Source: Portunus trituberculatus (taxonomy: Eukaryota; Arthropoda; Malacostraca; Decapoda; Portunidae). Taken from it: a stretch of 64,000 nt of DNA. The notes under the pieces were generated by a model that did no database searches, had not been told where the DNA came from, and worked only from the letters and a program-made list of their open reading frames with translations. The position numbers and the translations under genes are program-made. The DNA is taken from contig NC_059272.1 in the NCBI RefSeq assembly GCF_017591435.1, positions 9,274,550 to 9,338,549 of the forward strand. Direction: 5' to 3'. Positions 23,018 to 33,969 of this stretch are shown here, in pieces. Each line of letters starts with the position of its first letter. Positions within the stretch are counted from its first letter, which is position 1.

Positions 23018-23399
23018 TTTACTCACCTGCCAGTTTACTATGGCATAGTAAGGCAATATGAGGTAGGGTTCAACCAGAGATAGGGAAATACCACAAACCT
23101 GCTGGCACGCCAATTAATGTATATGAAATAGCAATTGAATACAGCAATTTGAAGAACTGATTTATGTGCCACTGCAAGATTTGAAATAATAACCTTGTTA
23201 CAAAATCCGCCGCCCAAGCAGCAGGGACACCACTCCCAAGGTCCTTACGCAAAGCTTCCACAACCGCGATCGTAACTCACTCTATTGTTGGTGGCAGAAT
23301 GAATATTACACTAGGTTTGATTCAACATTTCTCATGAAAAATTTTCCAACATTTCAGCAAATCTGCTATGAGAACTCTTCCTTTTACTGAATATAAGTC

Positions 23400-23606
23400 A
23401 AGAGATTTTAAATCAACATTATGCAGATCTAAAAAGTTTATGAAATCCCTTTTGGTGTGTCATCTTCGCCCTCTTCTTGAATTTGCTTCTCCTGTGTGGA
23501 ACACCGGTTATATTGGGGATTTGCGTTCACTAGAATCTGTCCAAAGGAGATGGACTAAGCGGATTGATGGGCTGGCCGATGTTCCGTACTCACAGCGCTT
23601 AAGATG
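23400..23606 (+). pseudogene. Inverted LINE C-terminal segment
   Basis: Plus-strand frame reads KSTLCRSKKFMKSLLVCHLR, then FASPVWNTGYIGDLRSLESV, then RRWTKRIDGLADV and RLRW. In the homologous LINE at 16763-17767 this stretch directly follows the segment that here ends at 23607 and directly precedes the segment that here starts at 23399. Only this block is flipped. Confidence 0.88.
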
Positions 23607-24850
23607 GTTGGAAGAGAGAGCTGCTGCTTTGTTCACTATCTGTCGATTGTGAATATGGAATTTAAAAGAGGTGTCAACCACCACACCCAGATCTTTATGA
23701 CTGTTAACAAATTTGATAGGTTCCCCACTAATGTTGTACACACTAAAATGTCTAGCATCGTTCCAATCAACAGATACACGTTGAAACCTAAGGATGACAC
23801 ACTTGTCAGCATTAAGCTTCAGTCCCCATGAGGCAGCAATTGAACTGATCTTATTGATGTTATTTTGGCAAGATAATAAACTCCTGATCAAGTATGGCGA
23901 ATTATCAGATGTTAACCTGAGATAAATCTTTAAGTCATCAGCAAATAATTTACAATTGTTAAGGATCGACACAGGTAAGTAATTTCCACAAATGAGAAAC
24001 AACAAAGAACCCAAAACAGAACCCTGAGGTACCCCACTCAAAACAGGTCTAGCGGTACTGCGCTCACCTCCCACTGTAACCCACATGGTACTCTTGGCTA
24101 GAAAGTCAGAAATCCAGCCAATTACTCTGCCACCCAAACCAAATAGCCCATGCTTAGTAATAAGAATTTTATGGCATACTGTATAGAAAGCTATAGCAAA
24201 ATCGAAAAGAACATCACCAACATTATTAGTATCTAGCCATGAGGTCACACTGTTGTAGATGAGCAGCAACTGATCGCCTACAGTACGCCCTTGTCTAAAT
24301 CCAAATTGGTCTGGTGTCAGCAAATTGTTAGTTTCAAGGTAATGGAAAAGACTTATAATATAATCCGTTCTAAGGTTTTACAACATACTGAGGTAAGACT
24401 AACTGGTCTGTAATTTAGTGGAGTATAGAGTGATCCCTTTTTGAAAATTGGAACAATAGAGGAGTTTTTCCAAGTCTTGGGAAGAACACCTTTAGACAAG
24501 GAGAGGGTAAACAATATAAAGAAAGGTTCAGCAAGAGATGGACAAGAACGAAGTAGTAGTGGATGGACGTTGTCTGGGCCCATGCTTAAGTCCACCTTGA
24601 GATCTGAAAAATGTTTAACAACATTAGATAAGGATAGAGGAACATCATTAAAAGAACAATGAAATATTTGATGAGGTGCTGGTGATGCTGGATCTGTGTC
24701 AACGTAGACTGAAAAGTTAGCCAAAAGTTCAGACATAATGCTCTTGTCACACGTCACTGTACCATCAGTTTGTGTAAGTGGACCAATTGAAGGAGAAACT
24801 ACTTTCTTTTGTCTAATATAAGAGTGAAAAACTTTGGGTGAATCTTTCAT
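23607..24850 (-). pseudogene. LINE reverse transcriptase
   Basis: Shows MGPDNVHPLLLRSC, FKKGSLYTPLNYRPVSLTS, FGFRQGRTVGDQLLL, LFDFAIAFYTVCHKIL (the first catalytic aspartate is in an altered FDFAIAF context), SGVPQGSVLGSLLFLI and an intact LFADDLKIY box. The frame breaks once near 24340. It ends at NKAAALSSN at the inversion breakpoint. Confidence 0.87.
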
Positions 24851-25015
24851 TGCATTTTACCAAAGACAACTCGTAATTTATTTGTGAAGTTATAAAGAAG
24901 TTTTTATATTCATGACTGATTGTATCAAATCCAGTGAGAGCCTCTCCAGCTAAGGGAGATCTTCTCCCATGTAAAGAGCGGAGGTCGATCTTTATATTGT
25001 TTCAAAGCCCTTGAT

Positions 25016-25777
25016 CTTGCACACTTTAAACCAATTAGAAAACATCATCCCTCGCTTGACCTGGGAAATCCTCAGATGTAAACAAACACACGCCGCAGCG
25101 CAAGGTTTTAAACATGGCTTCTGTTGAAAAGTTCATTGTGTGGCCACAAGAGGCCATATATTATAGTCTCCTAGAGAAGCCATCTTGAGGTCTGATACGC
25201 TTTGTTTAGATCGGCGCACCAAGTATCAAGATCAAGAGCGCCCAGGACTGGGGCTGGGTTGTGTGTAACCACTACCTTGTAAACCCAGGCATAAGGCTGG
25301 CCTCCGTCCCAGGCCAGGCTGGGTCCAGGGGTAGCAGTGGCTAGTGTAACCGTAGCTTTACACCCAAAACAATGCCGACCACCTATTGAATATACATGGG
25401 AGCGCCCGAGTTACGCTCCTTATTTTCTGTCTCATGTCCATGTTTCGAGGCTACCTACCATATATATGACCTTAAAAGACTCTTAATAGCTATGGCATAC
25501 TGTGGCACGAAGATTTAGACGATAAATCATACATACAAATGAGATAATACAGTGTTTTCCAGCTTTGGTGAACTTGGGTGAGAGGTGGGAAGCTGTTTTT
25601 GCGGCAAACGTATGAGTGCACAAGATCATGTAGGCTACACATGTAAACATACATGTGCATGTAGATATAAAACATGTACGTATACATGTGCATATAAATA
25701 AATTGTGTATCAGGTAAGAGTTGACTTGGAGGTTGATTTTTCTTGGTATAGCATTTTTTTTAATTAACACGTCCAAT

Positions 25778-25778
<1 letters not shown>
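25016..25778. other. Non-coding interior of inverted-repeat pair
   Basis: Contains a GC-richer stretch at 25240-25370 rich in CCAGGC/GCCTGG-type words, perhaps an old SINE-like repeat, then AT-rich DNA. No gene seen. Confidence 0.35.
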
Positions 25779-25819
<41 letters not shown>

Positions 25820-26125
25820 AGAATGATGCGTGATTTCGTGTCACTGCATTGGAAGAACATCAATCACTGAAATTTTGCTTCACTATTTGTTCCTTGTCAT
25901 GCAATAAACGAGAAAAAAGCACATTTTTTTGCCATAATTTCTCCCGGAAACGTCCTGCTGAATTTCTTTCAATACTGTAGTTATTTCTTATTGACACTGT
26001 TAATAATAGGTTTACATGTAGTTTACATAAGTTAAACCATTAGGTCTTTTTTAGTTTTCCTCCAGTAATGACAAAGAAAGTGGCAATTTCCCATTGCTTA
26101 ACACAGGAGGGAGGGCAATGTTTTG
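25779..26125. repeat. Right arm of the second long inverted repeat
   Basis: Begins with (CT)n and reads as the inverted counterpart of 22641-23012, ending near GGAGGGAGGGCAATG. The arms differ by scattered substitutions, so the repeat is not recent. Confidence 0.75.
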
Positions 26126-26393
26126 GGTGCAAGTTGTGATCGTAAGCTCCGCCCACTGGCTTAATTTTTCTTTAGTACAGCGGAATAGGCACTTGCTGTC
26201 TTCATTCTAACCTCCTTGGTACTGTACATACCTTTTATGTACCTACCTAACAAGGGAAAGCACGAGCATGAAATAGATAACTATATGAATCCTTTCCCCA
26301 CTTTTTACTCTGCGCCACTGTAAATGCACTCACTGACTATTATTAGCTATACGTAGGTAAACATTCAACAACGCTTCCAGTGCCACTTTGGCA
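26126..26393. other. Spacer, nothing recognised
   Basis: AT-rich DNA between the inverted-repeat arm and a compound microsatellite. No open frame or repeat family that I can name. Confidence 0.4.

Positions 26394-26476
<83 letters not shown>
26394..26476. repeat. Compound (CT)n(TA)n microsatellite
   Basis: About 22 CT units run straight into about 19 TA units. The same junction type occurs at 39747-39865. It directly abuts the outer end of the gypsy LTR. Confidence 0.95.
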
Positions 26477-26481
<5 letters not shown>

Positions 26482-26487
26482 ATATAT

Positions 26488-27340
26488 TGTTACGTAATCC
26501 CCCACCCCCTTCTTTTCCATACTGGCCCAGCTCCAAGGCACCTCCACAGTCCACACCAGAGGCCCTCACAGCACAGCTGGCGCCAGACACGGGGCTGTGC
26601 GTGTACCTCACTTACCAAGTGTGGGTTCGGTGGTTATACTTGATGTGCGGGAGGCAGGAGATTCAATGGGCATACTGAAAATACGGCAGTATAGACAGAC
26701 ACAGGCACACTGGCTGCAAAGGGACTTTATTAAGTCTAGACACGCACACGCAGGTGCCTCATGCACGCAGTCACCGGCGCCCAAGATAGCTACTTCACCC
26801 CACTACACCTGCACACGACGGCGGTAATACACTGTACACTACACTTACGAGTTTTCCACATCACTACTGGGACAGATAGGGCACTTTCTGGGCACGTATA
26901 GTACACCACACTGGTAAGGTGGGGACGAGTAACACTAACAGGACAGAATGGAGCATCTACCAGGCCTTCTCCAGAGCTCACACAGGTATCCAGAGCTCAC
27001 TGCAGTCTTCTCAAAACTCAGTGGAGGCCTCCTTGCGGAATCCAGGCTTCTCAGCTCACTGCAGTCCTCTCAGAGCTCACCCATGCCTTCTCCAGAGTTC
27101 ACTGCTTGCTGCCTCAGCTCACTACAGGCCTTCTCCGCCGCAGCCAGGCCTCCCTGCGAAGCTCACGTTCCTCTCTGTCCGGCTGTCTCTCCTTGTCTCA
27201 TTGCTTGGCAGCTGCCGTGCAAACACCCCCGCGCGTCCCACTATCTTCGTGGCAAAATCTTTTGCCTACCAGTGGCGTCGCTTTAGGCCCGTACCCCCAC
27301 TAACCTACGTCTCTCACTGAACCCCACCTTCTTCATAACA
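26488..27340 (-). repeat. Gypsy 3' LTR (853 bp)
   Basis: Plus-strand ends TGTTACGTAA and TTCATAACA give the inverted TGTTA/TAACA termini of an LTR. AATAAA in the element's sense lies at 26726-26731 as a candidate poly-A signal. A purine-rich tract (complement of CAGCCCCACACTCTC) precedes it on the minus strand, as expected for the plus-strand primer. Confidence 0.82.
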
Positions 27341-27425
27341 CAGCCCCACACTCTCAAGACTAGACATCCCGTCAGTCTTACCCAAGGAATATACAAGAAT
27401 CCTTGGTCTTACCCCTTATCAACAT

Positions 27426-27719
27426 CTAAAATCCAAACTGAAAGGTGGCACGTTTTTCAGGAGCGTCATACGTCAGGCCCCAGCTGCTCTCCATTGGCCA
27501 ACAGGACATGCGTCCTATGTCCCACTCGCCCTGACTGACCATGTCCACATACTGGCACAGCAGACGCCACATTGCCTTCATCTGGTCCTCCGTCAGCCTG
27601 CCCGCACTCCGGCACGCCAGATCCTCCAGGTGTAGGAGCAGCACCTCCCTAGACATCCTCCTGGCTACTGCTTGGCCGCGTCCCTCCGTCTTCACCGCTA
27701 GTCGTGCTTTATCGGGCAC
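27426..27719 (-). pseudogene. Gypsy Pol linker segment
   Basis: Frame reads LLLHLEDLACRSAGRLTEDQ, a short run, then LLCQYVDMVSQGEWDIGRM. This HLEDL...L-x-E-Q...D-V-F/S-x-G-x-x-D-I/L-G-R pattern is the segment just before the reverse transcriptase in many gypsy polyproteins. The RT itself is not present; the frame runs into the 3' end of the element. Confidence 0.75.
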
Positions 27720-27889
27720 AAATGGGGCATCATCGTACTTGGAGCGTCCTCTCGTGGACTAGTGCAGCAACAAGCCATGACTCCACATAGGACACCTGCT
27801 CAGCGTCACCGCCTGGGAACAAAGTCACTTCTTCACCCTACACTCTCGGGGTCTGCCTACCGAGATCAAGGCTCGCCTCACACTGCATC

Positions 27890-28070
27890 AGGTACTAGTC
27901 CACCTCAAGCGGGCATGCTTCTAACTGTGGGTGACAAACACAAGCAACATCTTTGTATTTCCCACGCCGTCACCGGCCCACACCGGTCCCGTGAGAGGAA
28001 AACAGTGGCCCACCACATCACACAGTCGCTGGTCTGGTGTCTGAACTTTTGAAGTCCCGCTGCGTCTACG
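27890..28070 (-). pseudogene. Gypsy protease-like segment
   Basis: In one minus-strand frame: CDVVGHCFPLTGPVWAGDGV and then a stretch ending LLVFVTHS before a stop. GHC-x3-x-GPV followed by a hydrophobic V-F-V resembles the second half of gypsy aspartic proteases. An upstream piece (DAAGLQKFRHQTSD) is in the neighbouring frame, so there is a frameshift. The catalytic D-S/T-G box was not found. Confidence 0.55.
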
Positions 28071-28073
28071 TAG

Positions 28074-28472
28074 TCACTCCCGGCAAATGTCTGTTCCACT
28101 TCCGCGTCCACCAAGAGACGGCAAGTTCCCATCTACCCTACCATCAAACTCGGACGGCTTCCTCTTCTTTATCACCATTATCACCACCACCTCACTCAGT
28201 GGCTGCCAGTTGCAGTTGAACTGCCCTAATGCCTCCCGCATGTCTTCACGTGCCTTTCGTGCGTCTTCAAGCATCACATATGCCTCTTCACGTGTCTTCC
28301 ACATCTCTTCAAGTGTCTTCCGTGCGTCTTCACGTGACTCAAGCATTTCCTGCGCATGCCTGTCCATTTTCTCCATTATGTCTATCAAAAACGACCTGAC
28401 GTCTGGCTGCCCATGTCCATGCTCACTCACATCCATCTTACCTGTATGACCACCACCATCTGCCCCTGCCAT
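28074..28472 (-). pseudogene. Gypsy Gag N-terminal segment
   Basis: 132 codons starting 55 bases after the primer-binding site: a glycine-rich start, then a charged helical stretch (MEKMDRHAQEMLESREDARK and onward, with repeated E-x-x-x-R/K) that should form a coiled coil, ending KPSEFDGRVDGN. A P-x-x-FDG-R/K motif marks the start of the Gag core in this group. The core is cut short by deletion. Confidence 0.7.
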
Positions 28473-28526
28473 TCTGCCTTCAGTGACAAGCTAGCCACTA
28501 TACCAGTCTTCTAACACCTGGCCACG

Positions 28527-28544
28527 ATCCCACTCCTGACACCA
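28527..28544 (-). other. Gypsy primer-binding site (tRNA-Leu-like)
   Basis: Minus-strand TGGTGTCAGGAGTGGGAT, two bases from the LTR end (TATATAACA). Its complement ATCCCACTCCTGACACCA matches the 3' end of animal leucine tRNAs as I remember them, with the CCA included. This is the reverse-transcription primer site. Confidence 0.8.
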
Positions 28545-29070
28545 ATTGTTATATAACCCTTCCAACCCCCCCCCCTCTTCTTTCACACCGGTCCAGGTCC
28601 AAGGCACCTCCACCAGGCCCTCACAGCACAGCTGGCGCCAGACACGGGGCTGCACGACTCACAAAGAGGTAAAGGAGGTTGATGACAAGATGAATATCAT
28701 AAGTGACAGAGTGAGGACCCTTGAAAACTTTTTTATTGAAAACAAGCAGCCAATCACTATACAAGAAAATTGTCCTCCAATCAAGTGTGTTAAGCATGCT
28801 GGGAGTAATTTGTGTCCAAATGCACCAGAGTTTAGCCTTACTGAAAGTGCCATCAGTGCCAGTGCCTGTGCCGTGGGGCATGTCGGATGGATGGATGGAT
28901 TTTAGCTTACTGGCGCCGCAACATCAAAAGGTCATTTGGCGCCGCTACAATGCTTTAAAAAGACAGAATAGTAAAAAAAAAAAAAAGAACTAAAAGCAGT
29001 TAAAATACAATAGGTAAAAAAAAAATACAGTAAAACTAAATAAAACAAAAAAAACATCATAAAATAAAAT

Positions 29071-29931
29071 TCACAGCTTTGGGAGAAGGCCAGCTTTTCC
29101 CAAAAAACGAAAAACATCATGGCCTTGGGCCAGGCACTCTGGTCCAAGGACCTTTGAGATATAATAGACACCGCTATCTCTACCGCGACAGCAGTAGAGA
29201 TAGCGGTGTCTTAAGTCAGTCAAACTGGGGCACTCCACTAGTAGGTGCCGCACCATAAGCGCCACCAGGCAGTCATCACAGTAAGGTTGAGGGTCCCTGG
29301 TCAACAGGTACCTTTGTGTAAGGTACGTGTGGCCTATACGCAGTCGCGCCAATAAAGTCTGTAAACAGCGATCCCGGACATGGGTGTATGTCCATTGAGG
29401 GATAGAGGAAGTAGTGATCTCTCCCATTTTGTAGGTTGCGACCCCAGTTAGCCATCTCCTCTGGCAAATTGCTGCAACCGCCACACGAATTAGATGAAAT
29501 ACATCTCGAAACGGAACAGGGGCAGGAGATGGAGCGCGACTTGCTGCCTCTTTAGCGAGGCGGTCTGCGTGTTCATTCCCAGGAACACCAACGTGAACAG
29601 GGACCCAACAGAACCCAACACGATATCCTCTTCTGGTAAGTAGATATAGCCACTCTAGGGCTGATAAAACCAATGGGTGAAGGGAGATAGTGGAAGAGAG
29701 AGCAATAAAAGAACTGCAACAATCACTAAAAATTGTAAAAGACGAAACCGGAGGAGTAAAAATAATCTGTAAAGCTAGGACTATGGCAGACAGCTTCGCA
29801 GTAAAGACGGATGCCACTGAAGGAAGGCTGCCAGACTGATAAAAAGAAGGGAAAACCACGCTAAACCCAACGCCTGAGTCGGATTTGGAACCATCAGTAA
29901 AAAGAAGAAGCAGCAGTGTCCCTCTCTGCAC
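29071..29931 (-). pseudogene. I-type LINE RNase H domain
   Basis: A 286-codon open stretch. LFTDGSKSDSGVGFSVV carries the first catalytic aspartate. The second motif, usually TAEL, reads FTAKLSAIVLAL, so the catalytic glutamate is lysine. IFSDCCSSFIAL gives the third residue and GNEHADRLAKEAA the fourth. A cysteine/histidine region (YCDDCLVALMVRHLLVECP) follows. It should be inactive because of the Glu-to-Lys change. Confidence 0.87.
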
Positions 29932-30157
29932 CCCAAGTAATGTGACTTAAAACCCGAAGAAGGGATAGTGCCGTCCTGCAAGACGCTATAAGAGAACGGA
30001 GATGGGGAACCCAAGTAAGACGGTTGTCAAACAATAGGCCAAGATATCGAGTTGCCTCCACACATGAGAGGTGTCTATTGGCTAAATATAAATCAGGGTC
30101 TTGATGTACACCATGCTTGCGACAAAAATGTACGGCTACGGTCTTCGAAGTGGAAAA

Positions 30158-31274
30158 CTAAAAACCGTTCATGTTGGCCCAACCCGACACCCTATTGATT
30201 GCCAGTTGGAGTTTGCACTCAATCAGAGACATCCTAGCAGCAGCAAAAGAGATGCACAAGTCGTCCACATATAAGGAACTGTGAACACCATCTGGGAGAG
30301 TATCAATAACACCATTTATGGCGACTGTGAATAAGGTAACACTAAGAATACTTCCCTGTGGGATGTCATCATTTAGAGCAGTAGCCTTGGAGAGAACTCC
30401 CCACTCGAACCCGTAAAAGACGTCTGGATAAAAACTTCTGAATAAAAATAGGAAGGTGGCCACGAAGGCCAAAATTAAACAAGGACTGTAAAATGCCATG
30501 ACACCAAGCCATGTCGTAGGCCTTCTCCAGGTCAAAAAAGACTGTTACTTGATGGTGGTGATTAGCAAAGGCCTCACAAATAGAAGACTCTAGGGATAAA
30601 AGAGCACCAGTAGTAGACCTCATCTTTCGGAAGCCGTACTGTACCGATGACAAGTACTTCCCCCTCTCCAAGTACCACATGAGTCTTACATTTACCATCT
30701 TTTCTAACACTTTACAAATGCAGGATATCAAAGATATAGGACGCTAGTTCGTAGCTTGAAGATTATCTTTCCCAGGCTTCGGAAATGGAAGAACCACTGC
30801 CCAAGAAGATGGAAAGTCACCGGTATGCCAAATCATATTATAAAGATTTAATAAAAAGTTAAAAGCACTGTCAGACATGTGGTGCAAGAAGGCATAAGGA
30901 ATATCATCTATGCCAGGAGAAGAGTCATGACACTGGGACAAAGCAGTCCGCAACTCGGAGGCAGAGAAGGGGACATTATAAGACTCCCCTCCAGTGGAAG
31001 AAAAATTTATGCCGAGAGATTCCATTCTCTGGCGGTGACGTGCGCCCGGGGCTGCAGGATGCCTCTGGGAAACACTGGCAAAGTGCTCCGCGAAGAGGTC
31101 GGCGACAGTCCTAGGGTCTGCCACCGTTCGCCCAGCAGACAACAAAACTGGTGGGGAAGGAGCAGAATACTTCCCAGCAATTCGGCGGACTTTGTTGAAG
31201 ACATCCGTAAGAGGGGTGCGGGCATTAATGGAAGAGACATAGGCTTTCCAAGAGGCTCTTTGTGCCTCTTTCAA
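30158..31274 (-). pseudogene. I-type LINE reverse transcriptase
   Basis: Two overlapping frames: SSPGIDDIPYAFLHHM near 30920, VQYGFRKMRSTTGALLSLES, VFFDLEKAYDMAW (first catalytic Asp), IPQGSILSVTLFTVAING and LYVDDLCIS (second and third Asp intact) near 30260. The break between frames is near 30740 and again near 30370. Confidence 0.85.
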
Positions 31275-31605
31275 AACGCGGCGGGCCCGAGCTCGGCAGC
31301 GCCGAAAAGCTTCCAGGCACTGCGGGTCCCCACGATGTCGCCGGAGACGAGAAAGCTGCCCGTTTCTCTTTCACAGCGTTTGTGCATGCTGCGTTCCACC
31401 AAGGAACGGGACGCTTAGTAAAGCGACCGGACGTCCTAGGGATTGTCTGAAGCGCTACTGAATGTAAAAATCGGTAAAATAATCAACAGCCTCAGCACAA
31501 GTAGAAAAGTCAGCCAGCGGACGGATAAAAGAGCTAAGGTCTGTGAATCGAGGCCAATCTGCCTTGTCTAAAACCCAGCGTGGGGCCGGGACTGTGGCTC
31601 AGAGT

Positions 31606-31995
31606 TCACAGATTGTAATAAAATCGGAAAGTGGTCACTACCGTGTAAATCCGGTAGGACCCGCCAATTAAAATCAAGGAAAGAATTAGATGTACACAGA
31701 GAAAGATCGATAGCTGTAAAAGTCCCAGTAGGACTGTGGAAATGTGTAACATCCCAGAATTTAAAACCTCCAATCCCTCATCCTCAATAAAAGAACCGAT
31801 TAAAACCCCACGAGGATTACTAGCACCTTCATCCCACAATGGGTGACGGCCGTTAAAATCTCCCAACAAGAGGAAAGGCGGAGTCAGCTGACGCACCAGG
31901 CCGTCAAGCTCACCCCTGGAGACAGGAACCCGAGGAAGGAGATATAAACTGCAAATAGTGTAGGATCGTCCCATAAAGACCTTAACAGCAACCAC
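31606..31995 (-). pseudogene. I-type LINE endonuclease domain
   Basis: Frame shows VFMGRSYTICSLYLLPRVPV, PFLLLGDFNGRHPLWDEG and SFIEDEGLEVLNSG; GDFNGRHPLW is the conserved EEP core of I-clade elements. The remainder of the domain (an SDH-type end near 31640, GSDHFP-like, in another frame) is shifted. Confidence 0.82.
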
Positions 31996-32525
31996 CTGAA
32001 GGGAGAGTTGAGTTGCAAGGGGACAACAGGTATGTCTTGACGGACTAGGATAGCTGTGCCACCGTGGTGGCCCTGGTCAGGGAAAGGAGTGCTAAAAAGG
32101 CACGATAGCCAGGAGGACTAGAATAAGTACTATCACCTAGCATAGTCTCTTGTAGAGCTACACAGGCTGGAGAGAACTCCGACAGTAAAGCTCGGAGTTC
32201 CCCACGAGGCGCGAAGGCCTCTACAGTTCCACTGTAGAAGCTTGAAGATGACTATTTAGGTGCAGTGGACGGGCGAGCCTTTTGAAGGCTGCCCGTGACT
32301 CACCTGACTAGAAATAATCAACGACGAGAAGACATTGGGAGTTGTGATGTGCCGGGTCGTTGGACCGCTGCCTTTCTGCCTACCGGTGAGTGATGCAAAC
32401 CATCATCACTCCTACCGGTCATCAGAGGACGAGGGTCAGGCTGGACTGCACTTTTTGACAAAGTGGGTCCACGAGGGATGGCTGTGACAATATCATCGGA
32501 CATCTCCATGCTAAGACTATCCTCG

Positions 32526-33969
32526 TCACAAGAAGCCCCTATCTGAGACGGAGGGCGTCACAGAAGACTGGACAGAAACTACTGGAGCTACCCTAGCAGA
32601 GCGGTCCCTGGAGGATTCACAATTATGTGCACCGGGAGAAACCTTAGACTGCTTAGGCTGAGCTAAATCTAACGACTCCGCAGAGCCGCGGTGCTGTTTG
32701 GTCATGCCCTTCAAAGGCTTAGGAGATGCAGGAGGCAAATGGACATCCACTACATGGGTTACTTTGGTCAAGTCCGTATTATTCTCGTCACTTCTAAGAG
32801 ATGACTCAACCGAGTCATCGGACAAAAGGGTAAACCTATTGGCCAAATGAACAGGACCACCCGCCCCAACAGAGCGAGAGGTAGCAGAAGTTGTTGTCTT
32901 CGGTCCGGCAGACTCAGCTGAAGAGCGAGCAGCCAATGAAGAATATGATGTCGCACCAGTACCATTCTTCTGGCGGTACAGGAGTTCACGGCGGGCACTA
33001 CCAAGGCTGATGAATTGACTGTTAGCAAGCTATAAAATGTCCTGCTCTAGGCGATACCTAGGGCATTGCCTGGAATGCACCTGGTGAGCATCACAACAAT
33101 GGAAACAGTAAGCAGCAGCATTGCAATGCTCCTCAGAATGTGAGTCTAGTGCAGAGCAATTACCACATCGAGAGCTTCCTTACAGGAGCTTTTACCGTGA
33201 CCGTACCCATAGCATGAGAAACACTGAAGAGGGCGAGAAACAAAACGCCTCACCCTAAGATTGATAGGACCGATATGAACACGGTCAGGAAGGGTGGAAC
33301 CAAAAAGGTGAGAAGGACCATGTTGGAGGAATTCCTCATCTTAGTCACCTTTTGGACTGAGCTAGGACACATAGCCAGTATTTCCTCCTCAGGAAATTCA
33401 TGAGATCCTGACTGTACACACAACCTTTACTATAATTAAAGGTGGGATGAGCCTTCACAGTCTCAAACATGCTGTCAGTAGGGCATGGGAGATGTTGTAA
33501 CATCCTCGCCTGCGTAATATCTTTAGCTTGCATGAGCACCTCCTTCCCGTACTTCTTCAGATTCCCTTCAGGAATCGTGCCGATCTCTTTGGACAAGTAC
33601 CGGGAGGCATGGATGAAATTCCACGCCCATTTCTATAGTACGCCACAAACCAACGTGGAGGCGGGATCTGGCGGACTTCAGGAACTGAATTCTCTGAATG
33701 GTGGTCAAAAGATTTGGGATGTAGTCCGTGTCACTGTCCGAAATATTGCGAGTGGAGAAGTTCTGTTTAAAGCCAGAGCCAGCAAGGGGCAGGGATGCTA
33801 CATGTTCTACAGCCAAACGGGCTTCATCGCATGACAGAAACATTACATAGCAGCGATTAGATGGAAAGTCCTTATCATAAACAAGTCGAATACGGAAAAC
33901 CGTGCCATACACCTTGAGAAGGGAGTACAAGGCGTGATAAGAAAATGATGGATTAACATTTACCATCAA
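32526..33969 (-). pseudogene. I-type LINE ORF1 (nucleic acid binding)
   Basis: An RRM-like N-terminus (VNVNPSFSYHALYSLLKVYG, then RCYVMFLSCDEARLAV) begins at 33969 and the middle shifts frame near 33590. Three zinc knuckles are readable at about 33235-33050: CFSCYGYGHGKSSC, CGNCSALDSHSEEHC and CFHCCDAHQVHSRQC. A polar serine/threonine-rich C-terminal region continues to 32526. ORF1 proteins package the element RNA. The frame is broken at least twice. Confidence 0.8.

Larger units (their letters stand above)
23283..25015 (-). mobile_element. CR1/L2-type LINE with internal inversion
   Basis: Minus-strand relative of the LINE at 16412-21067, without endonuclease (5'-truncated near 25015). From right to left: linker, RT, then a ~205-bp segment at 23400-23606 in plus orientation, then minus orientation again (LYSVKGRVLIADLLKCWKIF at about 23400-23320). 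It lies inside the inverted-repeat pair 22641-23012 / 25779-26125. Confidence 0.85.
26488..28660 (-). mobile_element. Ty3/gypsy retrotransposon, internally deleted
   Basis: Minus orientation. 3' LTR at 26488-27340; protease-like, Pol-linker and Gag-like frames between; primer-binding site at 28527-28544; and the first ~115 bases (LTR 3' side) of the 5' LTR at 28547-28660, matching 26488-26605. Reverse transcriptase, RNase H and integrase are missing. At 28660 it meets another gypsy element in the opposite orientation. Confidence 0.85.

Noticed and set aside
23283..24850. Twin-priming 5' inversion of a LINE
   Set aside because: LINE sequence in the original orientation continues beyond the flipped block, so the inversion is internal.
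26380..26678. Ser-Leu/Tyr-Ile repeat open frames
   Set aside because: Translations of the CT-TA compound microsatellite and part of the LTR.
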